64,000 nt of DNA from Centrapalus pauciflorus (GCA_020465985.1 JAANYP010000825.1:207501-271500); one strand, 5' to 3'. Positions 12,676 to 25,463 are shown, counted from the stretch's first letter. The notes: generated by a model not told the origin, from the letters alone. Made by a program: numbers and translations.

Positions 12676-13090
12676 CTAGTTTATTACATGCGTATTACGC
12701 GGATATTTTTAATATATATAAAATATAATAAATTAAAAGGTAAAAATATAAATATTATTTTTTTAAACAAAAATATATAAGAATGATATTATTATTTATT
12801 ATGACCGATTAACATTATGTATTTTTTAATATATATGAATAGTAATTATTTTCTTATATTTTTTTAAACTTTTATTATATTAAATTATAATTAATAGATT
12901 AGTAGAGTAATAGATTTTGTTTAATTTGATTTGATTTGAATTTAAAGGTAGATTATATTAGATTTGGATATAGATATAATTTAACTTTCTTTATTGTTTT
13001 TAAAACGTATAAATGTCACATGTCGATTCATGGTGATGACACGTGACTTCACAATAAAATAAGTATAAATACTCTTTTATTAGTATTTAT
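12676..13090 (-). mobile_element. Helitron 3'-end fragment or small Helitron
   Basis: It begins on + with CTAG at 12676-12679, then the hairpin ATGCGTATTACGCGG, which is the reverse complement of a Helitron 3' end. The sequence is the same family as 50509-50900, both ending near a GACACGTG or GACATGTG word. The right boundary is approximate. Confidence 0.6.
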
Positions 13091-13108
13091 AAATTCATTT
13101 AGAATATA

Positions 13109-13545
13109 CTAGTTATTTGTCCATGTATTACATGAGATATATTTATAAAATAGAATTTTTCTCACAAATACATATAAAAGTAAATTAGTATATTAAAATT
13201 ATTATTTTATAATAATTAAATGCTATTACTAAAACTCAATAGATAAACTATCTACGCGATATAAACTATGAAACTAAAATACATAATATGCAGATAAATA
13301 AAAAATTAACTCACTGGATTAGAATGTTGATCTATAGCTTATCTTTAACTATATATATAGATTAAGTAAATGTTTTAACTAATATGAAAATAAAATATCA
13401 TAAATAATTTATAAAATATAATTAGAATTATTTATTTACTAGCCTTAATATTAGAATAGAAATTATGGTAATATTATAGGCGGGAAAATCAATTTAAGAT
13501 GCCATAAAAAAATGACATGTGGCAAAATTATTTTGTTTTATTAAT
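13109..13545 (-). mobile_element. Helitron-like element
   Basis: CTAG at 13109-13112 followed by a CCATGTATTACATGAG hairpin (reverse-complement 3' end). It runs to a TGACATGTGGCAAAATTATTTTG sequence that immediately precedes the next element, so elements stand head-to-tail. Right boundary approximate. Confidence 0.55.
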
Positions 13546-13548
13546 ACA

Positions 13549-14500
13549 CTAGTTTATCACTCATGTAATACATGGGTCGGATTTTAGAAAAATTAATAAT
13601 AAATATCATTTTTATTTAAAGTATTAAATTTATAATAATAGACGATAATTAACGTTTAATTGTAATAAATTTTGAATTTTAATCTTTAAATGTTTAATTT
13701 AGATGACTGTTATAAATTGAATTGTTACCATTTATAAATACCAATAAACAATTTATAAATTTCAAATGTAAAATATAACAACTTACATCTTTTAACGGAT
13801 GACAAATGAAAATTTTATGAAAATTTTACTAGCCTGTTTATTAGTATTTATATAAAGTAGTGCATGAATTATAAGTAGTGGGATCAATGTATTAATAGAG
13901 GGATTTATTGATATGGAAATAAAAAAAACAAAAGCATATTATTTATACTTTCTTATAAAAAATTGTTATTGTTAATAATTTAAAAAATAAAACTTTAATG
14001 TGATAAATTGACGATAATATTTTTAATTGGTGTGTGACCTTATAAAGAGATGTCAATGTACTAATTAGAGGTATTAATTATATGAAAAACTTTAACAAAA
14101 TAAAATTAAGAGACATAATTATGATTTATTTTATAGTTTTTCTAAATACTAAAAAAGTTGTTGTTGTTATTTGGTATGGTAAATATTAGAATTTTTAATT
14201 ACTTTTTGTAAGTTAGGTAGATAATTTTTTTTAAATTGACGATAAATGTTAATATTGTTTTTTAAAATTTTGCATGAGTTATTTATTAGGAGAGAGATCA
14301 ATATATTAATTAGAGGTTTTAATTAATATCGAAACACAGAAATATAAAAATAATTAGAAGAGACACATAATAATTTTTCAAATGTAAAATGTAGTTATAG
14401 AAACAGATAGTTATGGTAATGAAATCGACGGAAAAATGATATTGAGATGTCACGAGAAAGCGATATGTGACATGAATAATTTTCCTTTACTAATATATAT
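13549..14500 (-). mobile_element. Helitron-like element, relative of 8302-9730
   Basis: CTAG at 13549-13552, hairpin around TCATGTAATACATGGG, and an interior that follows 8302-9730 segment by segment without the nested solo LTR. The right side carries the same GAGATGTCACGAGAAA and CATGAATAATTTTCC words. Non-autonomous. Right boundary approximate. Confidence 0.6.
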
Positions 14501-15380
14501 AAATTGTTATGGAAATAAAAAAATCAAAAGCATTTAATTATGAACTATTTTATATTTTCTTACAAAAAATATTATTATTTATAATTTGATAAATGAAAAT
14601 TAATTTGATAAATTGACAATGATATTTTTAATTGGTGTTTGAATTATAAAAAGAGATCAATGTACTAATCAAAGGTATTAATTATATGAAAAAAATTAAA
14701 AATGAAATTACAAGATATAATTATAATTTATTTTATAGTTTTTCTAACTATATAAAAAGTAGTAGTGGTTAATTAATATGGTGAATATTAGAATTTTAAA
14801 TTACTTTTTGTAAGTTAGGTAAATAAGAAATATTAAATTGATCAGAATTGTTAATACAGTTTTTTAAATTCTGCATGAATTATTTATTAGGAGAAAGATT
14901 ACTGTATTAATTAGAGGTTTTAATTAATATAAAAACACAAAAGTATAAAAATAATTAACATAGGTAATTAATGAATTTTAAATATAAAATATAGTTATTA
15001 TAATAGATAATTATGGTAGGAAAATAGGCGGAAAAATGATATTGAGATTCAATGAGAAAGTGACACTTGTCATAAATCATTTTCATTTATTAATATACTA
15101 GGTTATTACTTATGTATTAGATAGGTTAATTTTAGAAATTGATATTTATATATGTGTATAATATAATAATTATGAATAATAAAGTTTGCTTAATTTTAGT
15201 TAGTTTGTTATTAAATTAATCCATATTAGATTTAGATAGATTTGATTTGTTTTCAAATTTAAAAATAAAATCAGTAAATGACGTGCTAAAAGGAGAGAAC
15301 GACATGTGACAAATTAAATGAGAGCATGTCATGTGGCATTTAGTTACTCTTTAAATAGTATGAATATATATAGATATAGA
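14501..15380 (-). mobile_element. further degenerate Helitron copies
   Basis: From 14501 to about 15090 the sequence repeats the inner part of 13549-14500 without its 3' end (GGAAATAAAAAAA, TTAGAGGTTTTAATTAATAT). At about 15107 a new CTAG and a degraded hairpin (ACTTATGTATTAGATAGGT) start another copy that runs to roughly 15380. All AT-rich, no genes. Confidence 0.45.
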
Positions 15381-15807
15381 TGTTTGTGATAAGTTTTAAA
15401 AGCATAATAATATTTTGAGTATAAAAATAAAACTTGATTTTCGAAACCGATTTGAATTTTATATTTATACTTAATATAGTATAATAAAGAGTTGACAAAT
15501 TACACATGTGATTGGGATAGCATATTTGGTAATCATATCGCAAATTTTATATTATATATAGTTTTATACAAAGGGATAGCTTTCACCTTTTACTTAACAC
15601 TTCCACGAGATTCAAACAATCATGTCACATGTCGCCACTTTGCCATCACTCTTTATCACATAATTTTTAATGGTTTTTTTTTTCTATAAATATTTTCAGG
15701 TTACATTTTACACCCTTCAATTATAAGAATATAGCTGTTTCTTTATCTTTCTTTAATCATATTTTCAGTTTATGTCTTTATCGTATATTAAATTAATTCT
15801 ATAAATA

Positions 15808-17302
15808 CTACTTTCTTCGTCTCAAATTATCTTTTTTTAAACAACAGAACATACACACGTTTTAACACTTGACCACTATGATAGAAACTCTTTAGTTTCG
15901 TCCCAAATTATTTACTCACTAGACATAAACACATAGTTCTAAGAATTTATGATGATTACAATTTTTAATTAATAAATTGATAAATTTACCCTTGATCATT
16001 AATTACAAATGGTGGTGGAGATTTCGATTTGAAAAGACTGCGTTGTGGCTAAAAGTGATACTAGCAATCCATTCAATAAAAGATGTGGAAGCAGTAAACT
16101 TAGCTGATAAAGGAATTCCTGGCACTTGGCTGAAAATCGTGAAAGCAGGTATGTCTCTTCACTCTCTGAATATTCATTGTGATGAGCTTTTTTCTAGAGT
16201 AATTAAAGATGGTAGAAACACTAAATTTTGGAAATATAAATGGTGGGGATCTGTCCCACTTTGTAGCCTTTTCCCTGATTTGTATGAACATGAAGTAGAC
16301 AAAGATTGTTCCATAAATCTGAGAGTGTTGAATACCAGCAGGGGAGGAGTGAGTTTTTTGTGGGAATGGAATACGAATATTGTTGTTGCTGGTCTGGAAA
16401 TTTTAGTCGCTGATCTAGAATCCTACCTGGGGGATGTCAAACTTGAATCTGGAAATGATTATTGGATATGGAGGGGAGATCCATCTGGAATTTTTTCAGT
16501 AGCATCTCTCAGGAAATTAATTGACAGATCCACGTATGAGGGTGAAATTAATAAATGTTTTTGGAATAAGTGGTTACCGCCTAGGATTAACTGTTTTGTT
16601 TGGAAATTGTTACTAAGGAGACTTCCTACTCGTGTTAATTTGGTTTCTAGGGGTATTACTCTTCCCGTAAAGTCTTGTCCTTTTTGCTCATTGGAAGACG
16701 AATCGGAGGAACATTTATTTTATTCGTGTTCTTATAGCAAGGAACTATGGTGTTGGTTTCTTGGTTGGTGCTGTATTCCAGATTTTGAGCATCAGAATCT
16801 TGACGGATTGTTGGATGGGATCTTGGAACAAGGTAACTCAGTTAGAAAAAGAAAGTTCTTCGAAACAGCGATTGGGGGTTTACTTTGGTTCGTGTGGAAG
16901 GCTAGGAATGATACGATCTTCAAAGGTTCGAGAGTGTCCGTTTCGTTGATAAAAGATAAATTTCAAGCTTCTTTATTCTCGTGGTTAAAATTTAGGGCGG
17001 ATTATAAGTCTTTGTTATGGTCTTTATGGGTTTCGTTTCCAATATCGTCTTTGTAAGTTCTGTTGTTGTCTGTATTTGCTAGCTCCTTGCTAGTTTTCTT
17101 TATTAATAATATTTTGGGATTTCGAGTTTTTGGGGTGATGGCAATGCCGAAGCTCCGGGCTCGTTTTCTCTTTGCTGTTAAAAAAAAAACATAATTAAGG
17201 ACATAATTGGAATTTAATAAATTTACCTAATTATGTAAGGACAATTATTTTGGGAACGATTAAAAGGGAAAAGTGGATAAATAAGTTTGGACGAAAGAAG
17301 TA
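15808..17302. mobile_element. Stowaway-like MITE interrupted by a LINE fragment
   Basis: The left end CTACTTTCTTCGTCTCAAATTAT and the right end (reverse complement CTTCTTTCGTCCAAACTTAT) resemble the Stowaway terminal consensus with CGTCCCAAATTA, and each is flanked by TA. A second TTTCGTCCCAAATTATTTACTC word occurs at about 15897. Between the ends lies the LINE fragment of 16006-17189. The ends are imperfect, so the identity is tentative. Confidence 0.45.
15977..17056 (+). pseudogene. 5'-truncated L1-type LINE, C-terminal part with reverse-transcriptase zinc-binding domain
   Basis: A 359-residue open frame. The first few residues come from flanking DNA; LINE similarity starts near 16006 (WWWRF). 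It contains the end of a plant L1 ORF2: the segment KWLPPRINCFVWKLLLRRLP, then a CPFC...HLFYSC motif of the plant zf-RVT domain around residues 185-260, then the LLWFVWKARNDTIF tail. Endonuclease and catalytic reverse transcriptase are absent. A 3' region with GGGGTGATGGCAATGCCGAAG and a short poly(A) at 17180-17189 follows, as expected for target-primed insertion with 5' truncation. The same 3' sequence recurs at 50985-51040 on the other strand. Confidence 0.88.
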
Positions 17303-17303
17303 A

Positions 17304-17571
17304 TCTATATCTATATTTATAAATGATATTAAATGAGTAAAAACTTGTCACTTTTCGTTGTCTCATTTATTTTGTAACTTGTCATTTTCTCAACTTGTCA
17401 TGTTAGTTATTAGAATCTTGTTTAAATTTAAATCAAATCCACTCTATTAAAATTTAACTTAACTAATTTAATAATTAATTAACCAAAATGATATAAACTC
17501 TAATTTATCATCATTATTATTATTATCATTATTATTAAGTCATTACGTGTAGTATATGAGTGTTAACCTAG
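17304..17571 (+). mobile_element. short Helitron-like element
   Basis: TCTATATCTATATTTATAAA preceded by A at the left, and CCTAG followed by T at the right, matching Helitron termini and insertion between A and T. No strong hairpin before the 3' end, which lowers confidence. It abuts the Stowaway-like right end. Confidence 0.45.
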
Positions 17572-17786
17572 TAAATAAGTAAACAAACAATCATGTGTTA
17601 GTCTCGCATTTAATTGGATATGTCATAAACTCATTTTACTGTATCATTTATTAAAATCAAATCCAATCTACATAATTTAATAATTAATAAACTAAAATTT
17701 AATAAACAGATTTCTTGTAATTATTTTATATGTTTTTATAATTATTTATTTTTTAAATGTTTATTTTAATTCAACTCATGTATTTA

Positions 17787-17940
17787 TATGAGTATTAACC
17801 TAGTTTATAATAATTAGTTAAATATATAATAAAGAATAATTTTATTTTACACAGGATATAAATCATTATAAAAAGTTAAATAACATATATAATTTATATG
17901 AGTATTAACCTAGTTTATAATAATTAGTTAAATATATAAT
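17787..17940. repeat. 46-bp direct repeat, two copies
   Basis: TATATGAGTATTAACCTAG and the following ATTAGTTAAATATATAAT occur at about 17787-17832 and 17895-17940. The repeat contains the CCTAG word of the nearby Helitron 3' ends, so it may be a duplicated terminus. Confidence 0.75.
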
Positions 17941-18494
17941 ACTGAAAATCAGTTTTATGTTTAAATATTATTTGTAAAGTAATAATTTTTTTTAAAATAA
18001 AATTACTTGTGCATTTAAAATAAAAAATGAAAATCTACATATATGTTAACCCATTAAATAAAAAATATAGTCATAATGGATATTATCATTTGATGTTTTG
18101 TGTTTATTTATGAAGAATGTCATTACAAAATTAGCCATTAAATAAAAAATACATTAATGGATTGAGTAATTTTAAATCAAGACTTTTTGTACTTATATTG
18201 ACCATTTTATTTAATGACTAGTTATTAATGGTTAATAAATGACTAGTCATAATTTTGAATATATAATGACTAGTCATTACTTTGAATATAATGTTAGTCC
18301 TTAAATGAAATTTCTTGGTAAAAAAACTAGCTAGAAACCATTTAAACTAACCATTAATTAGACCATGAGAATTTAATTATCTCCTATGTGTACCACATTT
18401 TTCTTTAGCTAAATAAATTCTTATTTAATCTTATGGTTGGGATCACTTATTAGTAAAAATATTTAATACTACGTGTATCTTAAAGATGAGTGAT

Positions 18495-18655
18495 TTGTAT
18501 ACAACAAAAATTTGTCATACACAACAATTTCATAAAAAATAACTATTATACCATTACTTTTAGGGATAAAGTTTAATGATGATAAAAATATCAGTATGGG
18601 TAAGATATTCCGTTTTATATAAAATTGTTGTGTATGACAAAATTTTTATTTATAA
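18495..18655. repeat. small inverted-repeat element
   Basis: AATTTGTCATACACAACAATTT at the left and its near-exact reverse complement at the right enclose about 85 bp. It fits a short MITE; the target duplication is not clear. Confidence 0.65.
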
Positions 18656-18795
18656 GCTATAGATATATTCAACCATTGATTAATACGTTTAATAAGTAAT
18701 GGAATTATAAAGATGTAAATAAGGTAACCAAACTAAATACTTTTCCTTTTTTATATCTGCTATGATAGTATGATACCATCCTTTAATCTATAAAA

Positions 18796-20070
18796 CTAGT
18801 TTATAATCCACGTATTACGTGGATATTTTTTATTAAATTTATTTATATAAAATGTATATGGGTAAAAAAAAAAATAATTGTGTTTATTTTTTATTATTCA
18901 CAGATTAAAAAATAGAGTATATTTATCTTTTTTAAAAATATTAAATTGTATTTATCTTTTATTTTTATAAGTTGTAATTATCTTTTTGATGAACGTAGAG
19001 GTGACACGTGACATTTGACGTTTTCCTTTATTATACATAATAATAATAATTTCCACAACTATATCAAATTATTATATTTGGATCTAATTATGATTATTAT
19101 GGATAATAATGATAAATATTTATTTTAGGTAAACATTAATTTTAAATGTTACAAAATCTAATTTATTACTAATTAATTAATGAAAAAAATAAAGTCAAAA
19201 TTTAATTCAATTAAGTTAAGGTGTTAAATTTGGAAAAGGAGGTGGATAAATAAATTTATCTTGTATTGTAGAAGTGACATGTGACATGAATTGTTTTGTT
19301 TTATTATAATATATAGGTTAATCAACCCATGTAATACATGGGTTGATTTAGAAAATACGTATTTTTTATATTTAAATAAATTATTATAAAATTTATATAT
19401 AATTAAAATAAAAAAAATTGAAAGCTAGATAAATTAAAGATAAAAAAATACTTAGTTGTTTGCTATTAATTAAAAAAAATATTATTATATTGTATTATTA
19501 ACAACAGATAATATGTGTTTGCAAAAAATGTTTCTTTTAATTTTTATTAACTTCAAATATGAAATATCAATGTAAGAAACAAAAAACTTCAGTTATGTGA
19601 ATGTGTATATATTTTGAAAATGATAAAATATAAAAATGGAATATCTGAAAATCAACAATCAAAATTTATCATATTCACAATTGAAGTTTTATCGATTAAA
19701 TTTTAAATCTTGTTAGCAAAATAATTAACAAAAATTTTTAACTTTATTTACTACACTTTTACATTTAAATTCAAATTTTTACATTTTAATTTAACTATGA
19801 TCATTAAGGATAATAATGACACATATTTATTTTAGGTAAATATTAATTCATTAATGAAAAAAATAAAATCAAAATTTAATGTAATTAAGGTGATGTAGTA
19901 AATTTGGAAAATGAATTAAAAAATGGCATAGGTATAATTATTGATTTTAATTAAGGGTATAAGAGACATTTCATAAATAATTATGAGTTGTTATTAATCT
20001 GGACCATTGATTTCTTTCCATCCAATGGTTCAGAAACTCCAAGTGGTTTTCTTATTATATATAGTATAGA
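18796..20070 (-). mobile_element. composite Helitron A
   Basis: On the minus strand it begins TCTATACTATATATAAT (20070 downward, with A outside) and ends with the hairpin CCACGTAATACGTGG, then CTAG at 18796-18799 with T outside. These are complete Helitron termini. A second hairpin, CCCATGTAATACATGGG near 19325, with a degraded CCTA end marks an internal older 3' end near 19312, so two units are joined. The whole is homologous to 24173-25414. Non-autonomous. Confidence 0.75.
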
Positions 20071-20985
20071 TTGAAGTCATAATTTTTTTATGGATAATCA
20101 TTATGTATTTATTAAACAGATTTGAATGAACAATAGTTCACTTATACACTAAAGAAGACTTATGCGCAAAAGATTCAAGTTTAAGAACATTATATATGTT
20201 AATATCAACCAATCCACGAAAATCCAAGTTTATCTTTTGAAACAACAAAAACATAGCAAGTTATTAGAGGAAGAACAAACAAACATTAACTATGGACAAC
20301 AGCGAGACACCGAATACAAACACCAATGCGTGTCGAAGACACCGAATACAAACACCAATGCGTGTCGAAGACAAATTAGCCTCTGACGAGGAATTACAAA
20401 GCCACATACACCAATCTAATTTCTTAACACGCCACCATTTGTATTTTGCGAGAGTGTACTGTAGTCAAAGCGAGGAGAAAGAGGGGCGGAATTGATGGAT
20501 TTGAAAATAACCTGAAAAGTTTTTTTGGAAGGCTAAATATTAAAATATTACAATATGATCGATTTAGTACCTTAGTTTTCTATTACAATATGATACATTT
20601 TTACATAGAATCTGGTTTAATAGAGTCCGATTTTTCAAGCGGACTCTACATAGAAATGTAACATATTGAAATGGAAAGCTAAAATACATGTATCATATGA
20701 GTAAGATAATTAGTTTATGTACCATATCGATATAATTGAAAAAGTACATTGGTATTGTGTGACTTTATCCCTAAAATTTATTACAATGTCATCAACCACT
20801 GCAACAGACTTGGTCTATTAGGACACACACAAATGTCCTATTATGGTACTTATTTGGACTTTTAATTTTATAGGACCAATATTATTTTTCTCCTATGTAA
20901 AGGTGTTACAACATATTAATGGAACGAATTTAGGCATCCTAGTAAGTGTTACCATTATATAACTAAATTTATAGTCCTATAAAGG
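20071..20985. other. non-coding stretch with a 32-bp tandem duplication
   Basis: No gene recognised. ACACCGAATACAAACACC and its continuation form a 32-bp unit present twice in tandem at about 20307-20371; the open frames here depend on it. The remainder carries scattered TGTCCTATTATGG-type words that recur to 26000. Confidence 0.6.
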
Positions 20986-20987
20986 AA

Positions 20988-21518
20988 GAATGACATCAAA
21001 TAGCTCTGAACTTTCGACTTTGTACACATTTATGTAGTGAATTATTTTTTTTGCACATTTGGTAGTCAAAGTTTCAAAATTGTTCCAATTTGGTAGTTGG
21101 CGTACCTGCTTCCGGTTTCGAAGCCTACGTGGACAATTGTTTAATGACGTGGCTACCCGTTTTTATATTATGCCCGGTTTTATCTACGTGGCAACCCGTT
21201 TTTTAAACTCATCCGGTTTTATTACCCGATTATAAACGTAAGTTGGATCGATCGTATGAAAAATGAACCAGTTTTATAACCAGGTGATTTTAAAAAACAG
21301 GTTGTCACATTGATAAAACCGGGTATAATATAAAAACAGGTTGCCACGTCATTAAAAATTGTCCACGTAGGCATTGAAACCGGAAGCAACCGGTTAACAG
21401 GTACGCCAACTACCATATTGGAACAATTTTGAAACTTTGACTACCAAATGTACACAAAAAAAAAGTTCACTGCATAAATGTGTACAAAGTCAAAAGTTCA
21501 AAGTTATTTGATATCATT
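20988..21518. mobile_element. long inverted-repeat (foldback) element
   Basis: Two arms of about 230 bp run from AATGACATCAAATAG at 20988 inward and from TTTGATATCATTTT at about 21518 inward, meeting near 21240. Examples of paired words are GACTTTGTACACATTTATG with CATAAATGTGTACAAAGTC, and TAGTTGGCGTACCTG with CAGGTACGCCAACTA. The arms are similar but not identical. No transposase. It would fold into long double-stranded RNA if transcribed. Confidence 0.85.
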
Positions 21519-21737
21519 TTCCCTCCTATAAAAGAACTAATACACCATTAATAACGTCCAAAAAAATTATAATATAGAATGCTTTATGATGTCATATAAT
21601 ATATTTATTTACCGTTGCATCAAAAAAATAGAAATGAGTGTCCCAACAAATGATTTTATGGGACCAAAATCAATTCAATTTTAACATCATAAAGATTCTA
21701 TAAAGTGTCCTATTATAGTTATTATTAGAACACTTGT

Positions 21738-23700
21738 TTTTTTCTTTTGAACAGCAAAATGGTTTACTAGCAGAGAGCTTCATGACCATCACTCCCAACC
21801 AAAAAACCAAAAAGAAATGCATAAATATAACACTAGCAAGAAGCTAGCAATATTACAGAACATAGTTTAGAGGAAAGATAAAGGACAAATACACCATAGA
21901 TCCCAAATTTAAAACTTAAAATTACCCCTAAACTTTAACCAAGAGAACACGTTGACTTGAACTTCCTCTTTGATTAATGACGCAGAAACTCTTTTACCAT
22001 TGATAATCAACTCATTTCGAGCTTTCCAGATGAACCACATTAGACCTCCAACAATGACTTCAAATAACTTGCGCCTCAAGATCGATTTGCAATTCTGCAA
22101 AAAACTGTCGAACTAATGATCAAGAGATTCCAGGTGATCGCATTCGTCCCCCATCCAAGACAGCACCCATTGAGTTCAAAATTGTCCGGACAAAAAAAAA
22201 CAAATGTTCCTTTGTCTCCTCCGCATTATTGCAAAACGGACATAAGGTCGAAGGTAAATTAATTCTCCTTGATGATAAATTCATTCGTGTAGGTAACCGT
22301 CGAAGAGAGAGTTTCCGGACAGAGCAATAAACTCTTGGAGGTAACCATCGATTCCAAAAGCAATTATTGTTCACAAAATTACAAGATAAGCTACCAATAA
22401 TTCCTCTAAGCGATCTAACCGAATAAACATCGGAAATATCTCCTTCCCATTTCCATCCATCTTTACCCTCACTTAGCACCACACTGCTTATAAGATTTTC
22501 TAACTCACTGATTTTATTTCTCAGCTTATTAGCCTCACTTACACTCTTCCATGACCAGGTCCCTAGTCTCCAACCACCCACATCATTAATCCTCATACGG
22601 ACTAAACAATCTTTGTCACTTTAGGGCAAATAATTCAGGGAAATGACATTTCAGAGGGTAATTTAGAAGCCACCTATCAACCCAAAACTTGGTGTTCCTT
22701 CCATCCTTAATGACACGAGAGAATATATCATCAAGATTTAAATTAAGAGAAGATAAGGCGTTACCTGTTTTGATTATAATTTAAGCAAATTCCAGCCTGC
22801 TTTGGGTTAGCAAGGCGTCTAGAATTTGCCCACTGCCTTAATAATCTTGTGCCATAGGGCTGAATCTTCCTGCTCAAAAACCTCCACCACCATTTGATTA
22901 GAAGAGCCGAATTTGCAGCTTTGATAGACCCAATACCAAGACCCCCAACACTCTTAGGTGCAGCCATTTTCTTCCGGTCCACCCACAAATCTTGGCATTT
23001 CCGTTAACCAATGGACCCCAAATAAATTTTCTTCTAAGCTTTTCAATTGCTTCGATTACCACCTCGGGAGCTTTAAAGAGCGACATGAAATATAATGGTA
23101 AGCTGCCAATAATAGACTTGCATAACACCACACGTCCACCGAAAGAAATGTTCTTTGCCTTCCATAAAGATAATTTTGATTTAACTTTATCAACGATTGA
23201 TTTCCAATTCCTTACCAGATTCATATTAGCACCAATGGTTAAACCCAGATAAGTGAAAAGGTAATTTCGCCCCCATACATTTAATTCCAACTGCAAAATC
23301 ACTGACCTCCGATTCAGAAGCTCCAATTCCAAAAACTTTGTTTTTTGAGTAATTCACTTTATGACCCGAAGCTAATGAAAGCAGTTGAGAATTCTTTTTA
23401 GGTTTAACACATTCTGAAAATCCCATCTACCGATAAATAAAGCATCATCTGCGAAAAGTAGATGAGATGATACCGAGCCATTGTTTGGTTTTCACACCAC
23501 AAAATAAACTCTTGTTTATCGCTTCCGTCATTGCTACATGCAAACCTTCCATAGCGATTATAAACAGGAATGGTGATAAGGGACCACCTTGACGTAAACC
23601 CCGCGAGACCGAGAATTCCTTTGTTGGCAACCCATTAATTAACACTGAAGCCCTTGCAGACACAAGACACCCATAATCCATCGTCTCCAAAACAGGACAA
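21738..23700 (-). pseudogene. L1-type LINE remnant (reverse transcriptase to 3' end), multiply frameshifted
   Basis: Read on the minus strand, successive fragments give reverse-transcriptase motif GLRQGGPLSPFLF near 23600, the catalytic LLFADDALFIG region near 23460, WGPLVNGN, WKWEGDISDVYSVRSLRG near 22450, the zf-RVT motif CPFCNNAEETKEHLFFF near 22220, and the tail GLMWFIWKARNE near 22040. At least four frame changes separate them, so no full protein can be made. A run of T next to 21740 on + is the poly(A) tail. Same family as 16006-17189 but older. Confidence 0.88.
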
Positions 23701-24172
23701 TATTGAAGGTCTAACCATTTGAATCGTAAACTGTAAAAAGATACGGTTCGATTGGCCTAATAAACCAATTGATCGAAACCGATTGACATTCAATAGAATA
23801 GTTGAACCGGTTGAGTGATATTTTGTTTTTCATTGGTTAGTTTTTTAATTTATAATGGATTGTTGATGGAACTTACACTTCCTAAGCAATGTGGGATACA
23901 TTTTGTAAGAATACTCTTTTTTTTTATTTGGGACTTAATGATCAAGCGTTGCATTAGGTTACATCATAACAAGACGTCATCAAATAAGCGTCCTATAAAC
24001 TTAATATATTAGAACGTATATATCAAGTGTCGTATTAAGTTATATGATAATAAGATATCAATGAATAAATGTCGTATAAAACGTAATGTATATACTATGA
24101 CAAAATTAATGAGTGTCCTAATAGATATATAATAATAAGACTCTCATTGAGTTAGTGTCTAATAAAGATTAA
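23701..24172. other. non-coding stretch, probable decayed transposon
   Basis: No gene recognised. Repeated words such as AAGTGTCGTATTA and GTGTCCTA link it to 25821-26000, as if both flanks of the Helitron belong to one older repeat. Confidence 0.4.
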
Positions 24173-25414
24173 CTAGTTTATAACTCACGTATTACGTGGA
24201 TATTTTTAATTAAATTTATTTATATAAAATGTATATGAGTAAAAATAAAAACATACAAAAATAATAATTGTGTTTATTTTTTATTATTTACAGATTAAAA
24301 AATAGAGTATATTTATCTTTTTTAAAAATATTAAATTGTATGTATCTTTTATTTTTTATAAGTTGTAATTATCTGACACGTGACATTTGATGTTTTTCTT
24401 TATTATACATAATAATAATAATAATTTCCACAACTAATTCAAAATTTTACATTTGGATCTAATTATGATTATTATGGATAATAATGATAGATTTTTATTT
24501 TAAATGTTACAAAATCTAATTTATTACTAAATAATTAATGAAAAAAATAAAGTTAAAAATTAATACAATTAAGTTAAGGTGTTAAATTTAGAAAAAGAGG
24601 TGGAAAAATAAATTTTTCTTGTATTGTAGAAATGACATATGACATGAATTTTTTGTTTTATTATAATATATAGGTTAATCAACCCATGTATTACATGGGT
24701 TGATTTAGAAAATACATATTTTTTTTATATTTTAATAAATTATTATAAAATTTATATATAATTAAAATAAAAAAATTGAAAGCTAGTTAAATTAAAGATA
24801 TAAAAATAAAAAAATTATTATACTGTATTATTAAAAACAGATAATATGTGTTTGCAAAAAATGTTTCTTTTAATTTTTATTAACTTCAAATAAGAAATAT
24901 CAATGTAAGAAACAAGAAACTTCAATTATGTGAATGTGTATATATTTTGAAAATGATAAAATATATAAATGAAATATTTGAAAATCAACAATCAAAATTT
25001 ATCATATTCACAATTGATGTTTTATCAATTAAATTTTAAATCTTGTTAGCAAAATAATTAACAAAAGTTTTTAACTTTGTTTACTACACTTCTACATTTA
25101 AATCCAAATTTTTGCATTTGAATTTAACTATGATCATTAAGGATAGTAATGACACATATTTATTTTAGGTAAATATTAATTTAATATTAATTCACTAACG
25201 AAAAAATTAAATCAAAATTTAATGTAATTAAGTTAAGGTAGTAAATTTGGAATATGAATTAAAAAAATGGCATAGGTATAATTATTGATTTTAATTAAGG
25301 GTATAAGAGACATTTCATAAATAATTATGAGTTGTCATTAATATGAACCATTGATTTCTTTCTATCCAGTGGTCCAGAAACTCCAAGTGGTTTTCTTACT
25401 TTATATAGTATAGA
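24173..25414 (-). mobile_element. composite Helitron B
   Basis: Complete termini on the minus strand: TCTATACTATATAAAGTAAG at the right (25414 downward) and a CCACGTAATACGTGA hairpin plus CTAG at 24173-24176. Host bases fit insertion between A and T. It has the same internal second 3' end (CCCATGTATTACATGGG near 24685) as composite A, but the outer flanks of A and B are not alike, so the two-unit structure moved as one. Non-autonomous. Confidence 0.78.
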
Positions 25415-25463
25415 TGTATAAGTACTTTACTAGAAAGTGTTGTATCATATTACATCATAATAA

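Noticed and set aside
20162..20661. Three overlapping + frames
   Set aside because: They depend on a 32-bp tandem duplication and end in AT-rich DNA; no similarity or splice context seen.
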